Assembly (NCBI RefSeq): GCF_900142985.1
Contig: NZ_LT670849.1
Span: 4,976,501-5,040,500, forward strand
Direction of reading: 5' to 3'
Length of the DNA stretch: 64,000 nt
Source: Bradyrhizobium erythrophlei
GTDB taxonomy: Bacteria > Pseudomonadota > Alphaproteobacteria > Rhizobiales > Xanthobacteraceae
Shown here: piece by piece, positions 17,496-25,238 of the stretch
Numbering within the stretch: the stretch's first letter is position 1
How the letters are laid out: every line of letters starts with the position of its first letter
Made by a program: the position numbers and the translations under genes
The notes under the pieces: generated by a model
Told to the model about the DNA's origin: nothing
Databases searched by the model: none
What the model saw: the letters and a program-made list of their open reading frames with translations, nothing else

Positions 17496-18155
17496 ATGCC
17501 ACCCCCCGGAAGCGAACGGCTGTCGAAGAGAGAAGTCTGGTTCAAGTGCAACCGTTACTTCCTTCGGACGATCAAGCGAGAGGACGCTTCCGATCGTTGG
17601 GCTGAATGGCTGTCGGACCCGTGGACGGTGCACGTCCTCAACACCTCGCCGGCGCGGATCGGAAAACGAGAGATCGCGGACTACATCAAGCAGTTCGACC
17701 AGCGTTCGCGCCTGCTGCTTGGCATTTTCGAGATGGGCAGCAGGCTTCATGTCGGGTTCGTGCGGATCGACCTCGACGGCGCAGGCACCGCTCTGGTCAA
17801 CGCCGTGATTGGCGAGGCGGCGCATCGCAACCGCGGCGCGACCACGGACGTGTTCGTGGCCTTGCTCGATTTCCTGTTCAATACCGTCGGCGTCAAGCGC
17901 ACCCGCGCCTCGGTGTTGCTGCGCAATCAGGTCACGCTGACCTATCTGCTCAAGCTTGGCTGGCAAAGGGAGGAGGCGCCGGGTTCGGCGGTGCGATCGA
18001 TCACCGACGGTTCGGCGCTCGAAACCTGCATGCTGAGCTGGACACGCGAGGGCTACCACGCCTTCCGGAGTACGCCGACCGGTCGCCGCATTCTTCGCCG
18101 CGTCTCGACAGGCGCGAGCGCGCCTGTTCGAATCCCCTCAGCCGGTGACAAGTAA
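17496..18155 (+). CDS. GNAT-family N-acetyltransferase
   Basis: 219 residues. The fold can be followed as FLRTIKREDASDRWAEWLSDP (strand 1 and helix), LLLGIFEMGSRLHVGFVRIDLD (strands 2-4), an acetyl-CoA loop region AHRNRGATTDVFVALLDFLFN and the C-terminal strand-helix VKRTRASVLLRNQVTLTYLLKLGW, as in RimJ/RimL-like acetyltransferases. The C-terminal 25 residues (STPTGRRILRRVSTGASAPVR) are basic and probably disordered. It could acylate a protein N-terminus or a small amine; the substrate is not predictable. Confidence 0.75.
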   Translation: MPPPGSERLSKREVWFKCNRYFLRTIKREDASDRWAEWLSDPWTVHVLNTSPARIGKREIADYIKQFDQRSRLLLGIFEMGSRLHVGFVRIDLDGAGTALVNAVIGEAAHRNRGATTDVFVALLDFLFNTVGVKRTRASVLLRNQVTLTYLLKLGWQREEAPGSAVRSITDGSALETCMLSWTREGYHAFRSTPTGRRILRRVSTGASAPVRIPSAGDK

Positions 18156-18172
18156 CGAGGCGATGAGCGCGA

Positions 18173-19018
18173 TCAATAGCGCGCGACGACCGGCGACCAG
18201 AAGCGGTAGTTGATCCCGACCTTGACGGTGTCGATGTCGTGCTTGACGGTGAGATTGGCGGGCGTGACCAAGAAGGTATTGCCGACGACGTTCATGGAAA
18301 CCGTCTTGGCGTCAAATCCGTAGTGATCGAATTCGACCATCGCGGACCAGTTCTTGGCGAACGCCCACTCGACGCCGACGCCGGCGGTCCATCCCCATCG
18401 GTCCGCGCTGCCGACCAGATTACAGCCGGTAAAGGTGACCGTTGGCGTACTACAGCCGAGAAAAGCCTCGTTCACGAACGCGGAATTATTCACCGCATAT
18501 CTGTCGTGAGCAAAAGCCGCGCCACCCTTGCCGTAAAACAGGACGTTGTCGAAGGCATAGCCGACGCGCCCGGTGACGGTCGCGATCTCGTCGGTGCGCG
18601 TCGAAAGCGTCATCGGGTTGCCGTTCTTGCCGCCGAAGAACGGATCGTTGACCAGACTGCTCAGGTTGGTCCACGAAAAGTCGCCGCCAATTCCGATGAC
18701 CCAGTGATTGTCGAACTGATAATCGCAGCCGGCCTGCACGCCGCCAAGGAATGCCGGTTGCCCGCTCGCGGAAAAGGGCGCACCTGCCGGGGCGAAGTTC
18801 TGCGTGATGCCTTGAACGACGCCTGAACCTGGCACGAACGTACCCGGATCGGAATAATTCACACGATCGGCGCCGGAGCCGATGTGGCCGCCCACGTGGC
18901 AGCTGCTCCAGATCGTCAGCACGGGCAACGCCATCGGCGGCGCCTTGAGAGGGAGATCGGCGGCGAACGCCGGGCCGGCGGCCACAAGGGCGGAGCTGAC
19001 GAGCAAAAGCTTTTTCAT
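18173..19018 (-). CDS. Omp25/31-like outer-membrane beta-barrel protein
   Basis: 281 residues. A lysine-led signal peptide ends in AFAADLPLK, a hallmark of the Brucella Omp25/Omp31 and Bradyrhizobium porin-like family. The mature protein has alternating strands (WVIGIGGDFSWTNL, VTGRVGYAFDNVLFYGKGGAAFAHDRY, WGWTAGVGVEWAFAKNWSAMVEFDHYGF) and closes with VKVGINYRFWSPVVARY, the typical last strand, here with a few residues after YRF. Expected to form an eight-stranded barrel. A pair of cysteines (SFL-GC and TGC-NL) and one in SSCHVGG may form loop disulfides. Confidence 0.88.
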   Translation of the reverse strand: MKKLLLVSSALVAAGPAFAADLPLKAPPMALPVLTIWSSCHVGGHIGSGADRVNYSDPGTFVPGSGVVQGITQNFAPAGAPFSASGQPAFLGGVQAGCDYQFDNHWVIGIGGDFSWTNLSSLVNDPFFGGKNGNPMTLSTRTDEIATVTGRVGYAFDNVLFYGKGGAAFAHDRYAVNNSAFVNEAFLGCSTPTVTFTGCNLVGSADRWGWTAGVGVEWAFAKNWSAMVEFDHYGFDAKTVSMNVVGNTFLVTPANLTVKHDIDTVKVGINYRFWSPVVARY

Positions 19019-19120
19019 GCAATCAAACTTCAAATATCGAAACTGCGGGCGAAATTCCCGGAACAACTATAGCGAGCCAAGGGCTCGCGATCTGTGCTGG
19101 TTTGGCAACACCGGCTGCCT

Positions 19121-19986
19121 TTAATCGCCGCTTACCGTGTGCAGAAATGCACGGAGCAGGGCGGCTCCGCGGGAATCGGAGTGTCTTAATCTTTCCACCG
19201 CCGTCCGGCCCGCGATCGCGGCCAGGATTTCCTGTCTGGCGTGATCGTGGCGCGCGGCATCGCTCGACGTCACGCGGATCGCCATGGCTTGCGGATCGGC
19301 TGGATCGGCCGGCAGGCCATACAGCGTGAGCAGGCCGCGCGCCGCGGCGTGGCGCACCAGCGGCTCAGTATCGTCGAGCGCGTGGATCAACGCCTGCACG
19401 GCCGCGGGCTCGCTGACGTCTTGAAGCGCCTGGACCGCCTCCTGACGGAACACCCAATGCGGCGCCGATGATAACACCTCGATAGCCGCCTGCGGCCAGC
19501 GTGAATCCGGTTCGATCCGCCACAGGGCGTGGGCGAGATAGAATAGCGCGGGGACGGATGCCATTCATCGCTGCCGCCGGGCTGCATCCGCGCGTCCTGC
19601 CGCGCCGCGATCTGCTGCTTCCGCTCGGCCTCGAACAGCGCGGCCAACTTCGGCTCCGCCGCGCGCGACCGCAGCACGCCAAGCCCGATCACGGCACGCG
19701 CATCGGGGAGGAATCCGAGCAGCATGATTTCCGCGTGCCGGCGTTCGTCGCCCTCAAGCGCGGTGAGGGCGGGCGTATCCAGCCCGTCCCGTGCCGACGT
19801 CGGGTCCTCGAAGAAGCTGTATCGGAAGCGTTGAAAGGCGGCCGACATTTCTCCCTCTCCTGCCGCGAGGCACGGCCGCGACGCCGGCCAAATGAAGGCC
19901 AGCGCCAACGCAAGTGAACGCAGCGTCTGTAGCTTCGTCCTGGATCGGTCTGTTCTGGCTTTCACGACCCTTGGTCGCACCGGCAC
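19121..19986 (-). pseudogene. HEAT-repeat exported protein, frameshifted
   Basis: Two overlapping reading frames together make one HEAT-repeat protein of about 285 residues. The upstream frame (19986 down to about 19565) encodes a signal peptide (LRSLALALAFIWPASRPCLA) and helices ending in DEWHPSP; from there its translation becomes arginine-rich nonsense. The other frame, from about 19564 to 19121, continues with MASVPALFYLAHALWRIEPD and two clear HEAT units (VFRQEAVQALQDV, PLVRHAAARGLLTLYG). One base lost or gained near 19560-19575 explains this. It could be a real pseudogene or a sequencing error. The start codon (GTG 19986 or a later GTG) is uncertain. Confidence 0.6.
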
Positions 19987-20019
19987 GCCCTGTGGTTCGA
20001 ACGCGCCGCTGGCGTGGCC

Positions 20020-20376
20020 TCACGGCTCCATGGTGTAGGAGCGGCCGGGCTCCAGCGCGTAGATGGTCAGAAAACGTAAAGGACGTTCGGAATCGCAATT
20101 GCGAAACAGCGTGTGGGGCAGATCAGCGCGGTCCTGCAAGGTCTCGCCGGCGCGATACACGCGCGGTTCGTCATCGCCGTAAGCCGACTCGGCGACGCCT
20201 TCGACGATGTAGATGATGCCGCCGACGGGATGGCGGTGCCGCGGCGCCACGCCGCCGGGCGGGTAAGTCACCTCGGCCACGACCAGTTCGCGGCCGTCGC
20301 CGGGCAATGAGAGATGTTCGAGAATCGTGCGCGTGACGCCGGGGAATCCGGCCTGCTGCTTGCCTTCTTCAGCCAT
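20020..20376 (-). CDS. Cupin-domain protein
   Basis: 118 residues forming a single small cupin. Motif 1 is PPGGVAPRHRHPVGGIIYIVEG with metal-ligand histidines and the glutamate position in VEGVAES; motif 2 follows with ADLPHTLFRN. ATG 20376 is chosen because AAAGGCGA precedes it; the frame extends to 20466 over the end of the TetR gene. It lies 49 bp downstream of the TetR gene on the same strand and 33 bp upstream of the broken HEAT gene, so the three may form one transcript. Function unknown beyond small-molecule or metal binding. Confidence 0.82.
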   Translation of the reverse strand: MAEEGKQQAGFPGVTRTILEHLSLPGDGRELVVAEVTYPPGGVAPRHRHPVGGIIYIVEGVAESAYGDDEPRVYRAGETLQDRADLPHTLFRNCDSERPLRFLTIYALEPGRSYTMEP

Positions 20377-20425
20377 GTGATCGCCTTTTGAGATTGCCTG
20401 GCGGCAGGTCGCCGCCGCACTCCGC

Positions 20426-21001
20426 TCAGTCTTCGCCGGCCAGCGTGATAGCGCCTTCGAGCGCATTCTCCAATATCTCGCTGGAGAGTTTCGGATCGTT
20501 GACCGCGCGCGCCATCTGGAGCGAGCCGACCATCATGCCGTAGATCGCCATCGCCTTGCGCCGCCGCTCCGCATCCGTTCCGTGACGCAGGCGCGCTGCG
20601 ATCAAAAGAACGATGCGCTCGACATTGCCGGTGAAAACCCCTTGCGTCTTCGCCGGGTGCCGCGCGATCTCGGCCACCAGTGCTGCGGTCGGGCAGCCAA
20701 GCGCCGCATTGTCGCGGTGACGCGTCGAGAGATAGTCGCGGAGGCTTTCTCTCAGGCTCCCATGGCGCTCCAGATTGCCCTGAAGCCCCCGCGCGCGCTG
20801 CTCCAGCGCGTCGCCAAGCACGGCGCGAACCAGGTCTTCCTTGGAATCGAAATGCACATAGAAGGCGCCGTTGGTCAGGCCAGCCTGCGCCATGATGCCG
20901 GCAATGCCGACGGCTGCGACGCCGCCCTCGCGAAACTGACGGGAGGCCACGTCAATGATGTGCTGGCGCGTCGTTTCCTTGTGTCCCTTTTCATAACGCA
21001 T
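20426..21001 (-). CDS. TetR/AcrR-family transcriptional regulator
   Basis: 191 residues. The N-terminal helix-turn-helix is standard (IIDVASRQFREGGVAAVGIAGIMAQAGLTNGAFYVHFDSKEDLV), and the C-terminal part resembles the TetR_C_33/YxaF-like ligand domain, with LGCPTAALVAEIAR containing a cysteine often used as an electrophile or redox sensor in such regulators. It is divergent from a MATE efflux gene with 128 bp between them, the classic repressor-pump arrangement, so it probably represses the pump and itself through the palindrome in between. Confidence 0.9.
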   Translation of the reverse strand: MRYEKGHKETTRQHIIDVASRQFREGGVAAVGIAGIMAQAGLTNGAFYVHFDSKEDLVRAVLGDALEQRARGLQGNLERHGSLRESLRDYLSTRHRDNAALGCPTAALVAEIARHPAKTQGVFTGNVERIVLLIAARLRHGTDAERRRKAMAIYGMMVGSLQMARAVNDPKLSSEILENALEGAITLAGED

Positions 21002-21073
21002 TGAGGAGCCTCAAGCTTTGCCGGCCGGTGCCATCACAGCCGATCACGGCCACAAATTCGTGATGTGCATCCG

Positions 21074-21114
21074 TTGAATTATAATCATAATAGTGCAGTA
21101 TGACCGTAATTCAA
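21074..21114. promoter_or_regulatory. Candidate TetR operator/promoter region
   Basis: In the gap between the divergent TetR and MATE genes there is an AT-rich segment with the inverted repeat TTGAATTA (21074-21081) and TAATTCAA (21107-21114), enclosing a smaller one, ATTAT-AATC-ATAAT (21078-21091). The position and symmetry suit a TetR-type operator overlapping the pump promoter; binding is inferred. Confidence 0.5.
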
Positions 21115-21129
21115 TAGAAATCGACGCAT

Positions 21130-22653
21130 GTGACCGCGGGAATCGCGAGAAAAGGGACGTTGAGAGTGGCAATCGAGGAAGCAACGGTGGCGACGCTGGA
21201 CGACATAACGCGCGCTGTGCCGGTTGCGGCCCGTAGCGGCGTTAGCGATAAAGAAGCCAGCGACAAGGCAGCCGGCAACCAGAAAGCCGCTGACCGGGCG
21301 GCGGCCGCCCGCGCGGCGCTGTTGACCGCGCCGATCCTGCCGACGCTGCTCCGCCTGGCGCTGCCGACCGTGACGGTGCTGGTGGCGCAGACGGCCGTGA
21401 ACATCGCCGAGGCCTACTATGTCGGCTTTCTCGGCACCGATGCGCTGGCCGGCGTGGCGCTGGTGTTTCCGGTTTTCATGCTGATGACGATGATGTCCAA
21501 CGGCGGGCTCGGCAGTGGCGTTGCCTCGTCCGTGGCGCGCGCCGTCGGCGCTGGCCGCCACGAAGACGCCAATGCGCTGTTGTTTCATGCCATCGTGCTC
21601 GCGCTCGTGGTCGGCGCGCTGTTCACGCTCGCCGCCGTCTTTGCCGGGCCCTTGCTGTATCGGGCGCTGGGCGGTCAGGGCGGTGCGCTCGACGCCGCGC
21701 TGCGCTATTCGAATTACCTGTTTGCAGGCTCGATCGCGGTGTGGGTCGTCAATTTGCAGCAGGCGGCGTTGCGCGGCGCCGGTAACGTCAAGGTGCCTGC
21801 TTTGGTGACGCTGGTCGGCGCCATCGTGATGATTCCGCTTTCGCCGTTGTTGATCTTCGGTTTTGGCCCCATGCCGCGTCTCGGCATTGCCGGCGCCGGT
21901 GTGGCCTTCGGCCTCTATTATTGTGGCGCCATGCTGTTCCTGCTGCGCTACATGGCCTCGGGCCGCGCCGGGCTGATGCTGCGGCCGGTGACGCTGCGCT
22001 ACGCCTTGTTCGCCGACATTCTCAAAGTCGGTCTGCCGACGTCGCTGAACGCTCTGCTGACCAACCTCACCGTGATCCTGGTGACCGGCACCGTCGGCCT
22101 GTTCGGCACCACGGCGCTGGCCGGGTATGGTTGCGCATCGCGGCTCGATTACATCATGATCCCGCTTCTGTTTGGCGTCGGCACGGCAACGCTGACCATG
22201 GTCGGCGTCAACATCGGCGCAGGCCAGGGCGCGCGGGCGCGAAAGATCGGCTGGGTCTCGGGGCTAGTCGGCCTTTGCCTCACCGGCTCCATTGGCCTGT
22301 TCGTGGCGATCTTTCCGACGCTCTGGCTTTATCTGTTCAGCCATGACGCCGACGTCGTCGCCGACGGGGTGCGTTATCTTCGCATCGTAGCGCCCGCCTA
22401 CAGCGCGCTCGGCTTCGGCTTCGTCGTCGCCTTTGCTTCGCAAGGCACCGGGCGGGCGTTGTTGCCTCTGGTGGCCTCGAGCGCCCGCATTGTGATCGCG
22501 GCCGGCGGCGGCTGGATCGCGGTGAGTTATTTCGGCGGAGGCATGCACGCGTTGGCCGCGATGGTCGCGGCCTCGCTGATCGCCTACGCGGCGCTCTGCA
22601 CCATCATCATGCTGTCGGATTCGGTCTGGAAGACCGAGGGAGGGAAAAAATGA
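21130..22653 (+). CDS. MATE-family efflux transporter
   Basis: 507 residues with about 12 transmembrane helices in two six-helix halves, starting at LPTLLRLALPTVTVLVAQTAVNIAEAYYVGFLGTDALAG, a clear MatE signature. The pump would use Na+ or H+ to expel a cationic or lipophilic compound. The N-terminal 60 residues before helix 1 are unusually long, Ala/Asp-rich and hydrophilic; GTG 21130 is the first start of the frame, GTG 21166 a shorter option. Its stop overlaps the next start (ATGA), and a divergent TetR gene probably controls it. Confidence 0.9.
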   Translation: MTAGIARKGTLRVAIEEATVATLDDITRAVPVAARSGVSDKEASDKAAGNQKAADRAAAARAALLTAPILPTLLRLALPTVTVLVAQTAVNIAEAYYVGFLGTDALAGVALVFPVFMLMTMMSNGGLGSGVASSVARAVGAGRHEDANALLFHAIVLALVVGALFTLAAVFAGPLLYRALGGQGGALDAALRYSNYLFAGSIAVWVVNLQQAALRGAGNVKVPALVTLVGAIVMIPLSPLLIFGFGPMPRLGIAGAGVAFGLYYCGAMLFLLRYMASGRAGLMLRPVTLRYALFADILKVGLPTSLNALLTNLTVILVTGTVGLFGTTALAGYGCASRLDYIMIPLLFGVGTATLTMVGVNIGAGQGARARKIGWVSGLVGLCLTGSIGLFVAIFPTLWLYLFSHDADVVADGVRYLRIVAPAYSALGFGFVVAFASQGTGRALLPLVASSARIVIAAGGGWIAVSYFGGGMHALAAMVAASLIAYAALCTIIMLSDSVWKTEGGKK

Positions 22654-23048
22654 AGACGCCTTTCGCATCCAGTCTTGTTGCGCTGTGCGTGGCGTTTGGC
22701 GGGCCTGCGCTCGCGCAATCCGCGCCTCCGCCGACGCCGACCACACGAATTCTGGCCATCGGCACCTTGAACCCCGGCGTCGATCCCGCGGCGGCCCGCG
22801 CCATCCTGCCGACGGAAGTGCGCGAGACCGCAAAACTCTATCTCGATGGCAAGATCGACCAGTGGTACTCGCTCCAGGACAAGCGCGGCGTCGCCTTCAT
22901 CCTCAACGTCACCGATGTCGCGGCCGCGCATGACATGCTGGAGAAGTTGCCGCTGGGGCAGGCGCATCTGATGAGTTTCGAGTTGATCCCGATCGGGCCG
23001 CTCAATCCGCTTCGGCAACTGTTAGGGCCGCCAGCCGGCGCGCAGTAG
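22650..23048 (+). CDS. Small exported protein, possible YciI/muconolactone-isomerase-like fold
   Basis: 132 residues with a signal peptide (cleavage after ALAQ). The mature domain (LYLDGKIDQWYSLQDKRGVAFILNVTDVAAAHDMLEKLPLGQAHLMSFELIPIGPL) has the beta-alpha-beta pattern and hydrophobic spacing of the dimeric alpha-beta barrel (YciI, muconolactone isomerase) group. Function unknown. Its ATG overlaps the MATE stop, so translation is coupled to the pump and the two should work together; one possibility is a periplasmic binding or detoxifying partner, which is conjecture. Confidence 0.7.
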   Translation: MKTPFASSLVALCVAFGGPALAQSAPPPTPTTRILAIGTLNPGVDPAAARAILPTEVRETAKLYLDGKIDQWYSLQDKRGVAFILNVTDVAAAHDMLEKLPLGQAHLMSFELIPIGPLNPLRQLLGPPAGAQ

Positions 23049-23084
23049 CGCCGCAAGCGCTGGGGACTGAGGCGAGGGCTCGTT

Positions 23085-23633
23085 TTAGGTGCGGCGGCCG
23101 AATTGCGCCGTGGCGCGCGCGATGCGTTCTGAAGAAACCGGCGAGTTGGACGGGCGCTGCGGGGGAGGCGCGGGATCGTCGAAGACGGGCGGCGAAGGAA
23201 CGTGGTCGCTGCCGGGCCAGAACAGCAGGATGACGATCAGCCCGAAGTTGATGAGGCCGCCGACGATCGTGCCGTCGTGTTTTTCCAGGGCCATCGCCGG
23301 TACGCGGCTTGCGAGCAGGGGGTCGAGCAACGTCACCGCGATCCAGCAGGACACCATGATGATCGGGTCCCATCCGATGTCGCGAAAGCGCATCGCGGCG
23401 AGCATGAAGTAGCTCAGCATGCAAAAGGCGATGAAGGCGGTCATCGGCCAACCCAGCGACCAAATGGACTTGGGCATCGCGCCGTGCAGCATCCCCTGCA
23501 TCATGCCATGCTTGTAAGCGTAGTACGCGACCGGGATCGCAATGATCCCGTTCACGATCCCAAGCAGGATCGAAAAGAGGAAATATTTCAGGCGACCGAT
23601 ACGGGCATTGAAGCCGAACAGCATGTCGAGCAT
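23085..23633 (-). CDS. DUF805 membrane protein
   Basis: 182 residues. Starts with FNARIGRLKYFLFSILLG and includes MRFRDIGWDPIIMV, both diagnostic of DUF805 (YhaH-like) inner-membrane proteins, with four hydrophobic helices (about 17-40, 62-83, 92-108, 124-142). The final 40 residues (PSPPVFDDPAPPPQRPSNSP) are a proline-rich cytoplasmic tail. Function unknown. It lies 129 bp downstream of the zinc-ribbon membrane gene on the same strand, so read-through from the CHAT operon is possible. Confidence 0.85.
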   Translation of the reverse strand: MLDMLFGFNARIGRLKYFLFSILLGIVNGIIAIPVAYYAYKHGMMQGMLHGAMPKSIWSLGWPMTAFIAFCMLSYFMLAAMRFRDIGWDPIIMVSCWIAVTLLDPLLASRVPAMALEKHDGTIVGGLINFGLIVILLFWPGSDHVPSPPVFDDPAPPPQRPSNSPVSSERIARATAQFGRRT

Positions 23634-23762
23634 GGACGCGCTCCCGTTTGTGCCAGCATCTAGCGCTGCATCATTTCGGGCCGGTTAAGGGAGGGCGGAT
23701 TTGCGCAAAGACGGTTTCGTTCGCGTTAAGGGTGTGCCCGTTTGGCGCGGCCTGGCCTGGCG

Positions 23763-24527
23763 TTACCAGCCAAAAATACCTTTAAGCCCGGCATAGATCG
23801 ACGCGCCGGCGGACGCCGCAATCCCGACCAGGGGCCCGGCCGCGCGCATCAGGTCCTGGATCGTCCGGGCGCGGCGGCGGAGCTGATCCTCGCCGACATG
23901 CTGGCCGAGCAGTCCGGCAATCCGGTAGGCGACGGGATTGGGCTTGCCGCCATGTGACATCGTTTTCGGCAGCACGTCGAAGATCAGCGATCCCAGCAGA
24001 TTTCCGGTCACGTAAGCGAGCGCAATGCTCGCGATATATTCCATCACCTCGCGCCATTCGATCCAGCTAACGGGAAGGATCGGAACGTTGTCGTTGATCC
24101 CGGTGACCGTCAGCATGCCGATCACGGCGAGCGCTGCGGTGAGGAAGCCGACCAGAAAGGCGCCGAGCCTGATCTTTTCGCGCGCATAGAGCAGAATGCC
24201 GAATGGCAAGGGAATGACGAAGGATGCGAGCCTCAAGTAAAGCGGCGTCACGTTCAGGATGATCGTGATGACGATGTGCGCCGCCACGAGCGACAGGATC
24301 GGTGCCAGCACATACACCAGCGCGCGAACGATCGTATATCGAACCGGCGAGCGGGTCCGCGCCAGGTTGGCATTCACCCGGTCGAGGCTGTTCTGCAGCC
24401 GGTCAAGCTCGGAGACGAGCTCCTGGATTTCCAGCATCACCGGGCGTGCGACGCGCAAATCGCGCGCGCAATGTTTGCAGGCGATCGCTTCGTCCTTGAT
24501 GGATTCGGCGCAGAAGGGACATTCCAT
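23763..24527 (-). CDS. Zinc-ribbon membrane protein
   Basis: 254 residues. An N-terminal zinc ribbon (CPFCAESIKDEAIACKHC, residues 3-20) is followed by a short heptad-like helix (LVSELDRLQNSLDRVNANL) and about four membrane segments (VRALVYVLAPILSLVAAHIVI, LYLRLASFVIPLPFGILLY, AFLVGFLTAALAVIGML, YIASIALAYVTGNLLGSLIF), then a soluble C-terminus. ATG 24527 shares its A with the previous stop (TGATG), which fixes the start and implies translational coupling. Not a family I can name. It sits at the end of the CHAT-protease operon. Confidence 0.75.
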   Translation of the reverse strand: MECPFCAESIKDEAIACKHCARDLRVARPVMLEIQELVSELDRLQNSLDRVNANLARTRSPVRYTIVRALVYVLAPILSLVAAHIVITIILNVTPLYLRLASFVIPLPFGILLYAREKIRLGAFLVGFLTAALAVIGMLTVTGINDNVPILPVSWIEWREVMEYIASIALAYVTGNLLGSLIFDVLPKTMSHGGKPNPVAYRIAGLLGQHVGEDQLRRRARTIQDLMRAAGPLVGIAASAGASIYAGLKGIFGW

Positions 24528-24730
24528 CAGCTTGACGGGCGCTTTTTGCGGCGCTCCCACGTTTCAAGTTCTGATGTGGCTGTGGCCAGTGCCTCGCGCA
24601 GGACATCTCGCTTGCGAAGCAGCGCGTCGCGCTCGAGGACCAGCGATTCCGGCACAGCGATGTCGCGCCCGCAAGTGGCGCATACCAGCACCGAAGAGGC
24701 GTTGTCGCTTTGGCAAAACGGACAACTCAT
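24527..24730 (-). CDS. Small zinc-ribbon protein
   Basis: 67 residues. A four-cysteine ribbon CPFCQSDNASSVLVCATC (residues 3-20) is nearly identical in spacing to the ribbon at the start of the next protein, followed by a charged helix (LVLERDALLRKRDVLREALATATSELETWERR) likely to form a coiled coil. It looks like the soluble half of the downstream protein without its membrane part, so a gene duplication is likely. TGATG overlap with that gene; 9 bp from the exported protein gene upstream. Confidence 0.75.
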   Translation of the reverse strand: MSCPFCQSDNASSVLVCATCGRDIAVPESLVLERDALLRKRDVLREALATATSELETWERRKKRPSS

Positions 24731-24739
24731 TGTTTTCCC

Positions 24740-25198
24740 TTACGGAGAAATCTTCAGCAGGAAACTCGTGCTGCCGGTGCGTCCATCCGAATCCTTGATG
24801 TCGACCCGGATCAGGTGGTCTCCCGGCGGCAGTTCGGCATCGGGAATGTCGAGCCCGGTGACGCCCGCGAAGGATTTGACGCGCTCGGTGAGATCGACAT
24901 TCGGCGTTCGCAGATAGATCACCTTGAGCGACTCGGGGTCGATCTTCGAGCCGCCAAAGGATTCGAATCTGAGCTGCAGGTGAACCGGCGAGTGGCTCTG
25001 TTCCCTGTCGCCGACGACCTCGATCTTCGGTCCTCGGGTGATGCCCCGGCGATCGGCCGCGATGGCGCCCTTCGCCGGCGGCAGTTTGGCCTCGTCCTCG
25101 GTAATCAGAACATGGTTGGCGCGGGCCGCAGACGAGACGGCGCCCACGATGACGGCGCAGACGAACATGAAGGCCAGACCAAAAATTCGCAGCATCAT
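24740..25198 (-). CDS. Small exported beta-rich protein in CHAT operon
   Basis: 152 residues with a signal peptide (MLRIFGLAFMFVCAVIVGAVSSAARA). The mature domain (PKIEVVGDREQSHSPVHLQLRFESFGG, LKVIYLRTPNVDLTERV, LPPGDHLIRVDIKDSDGRTGSTSFLLKI) has the strand pattern of an immunoglobulin-like or cadherin-like fold. No enzyme motif is seen. ATG 25198 has GAGGGGA directly upstream and excludes the 44-residue extension. It follows the CHAT gene by 40 bp, and both are predicted to be exported, so it could be a partner, substrate or inhibitor of the protease; that is inference. Confidence 0.75.
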   Translation of the reverse strand: MMLRIFGLAFMFVCAVIVGAVSSAARANHVLITEDEAKLPPAKGAIAADRRGITRGPKIEVVGDREQSHSPVHLQLRFESFGGSKIDPESLKVIYLRTPNVDLTERVKSFAGVTGLDIPDAELPPGDHLIRVDIKDSDGRTGSTSFLLKISP

Positions 25199-25238
25199 TC
25201 CCCTCGGATACTTGACGTCCAGATCCCCAACACCAAAC

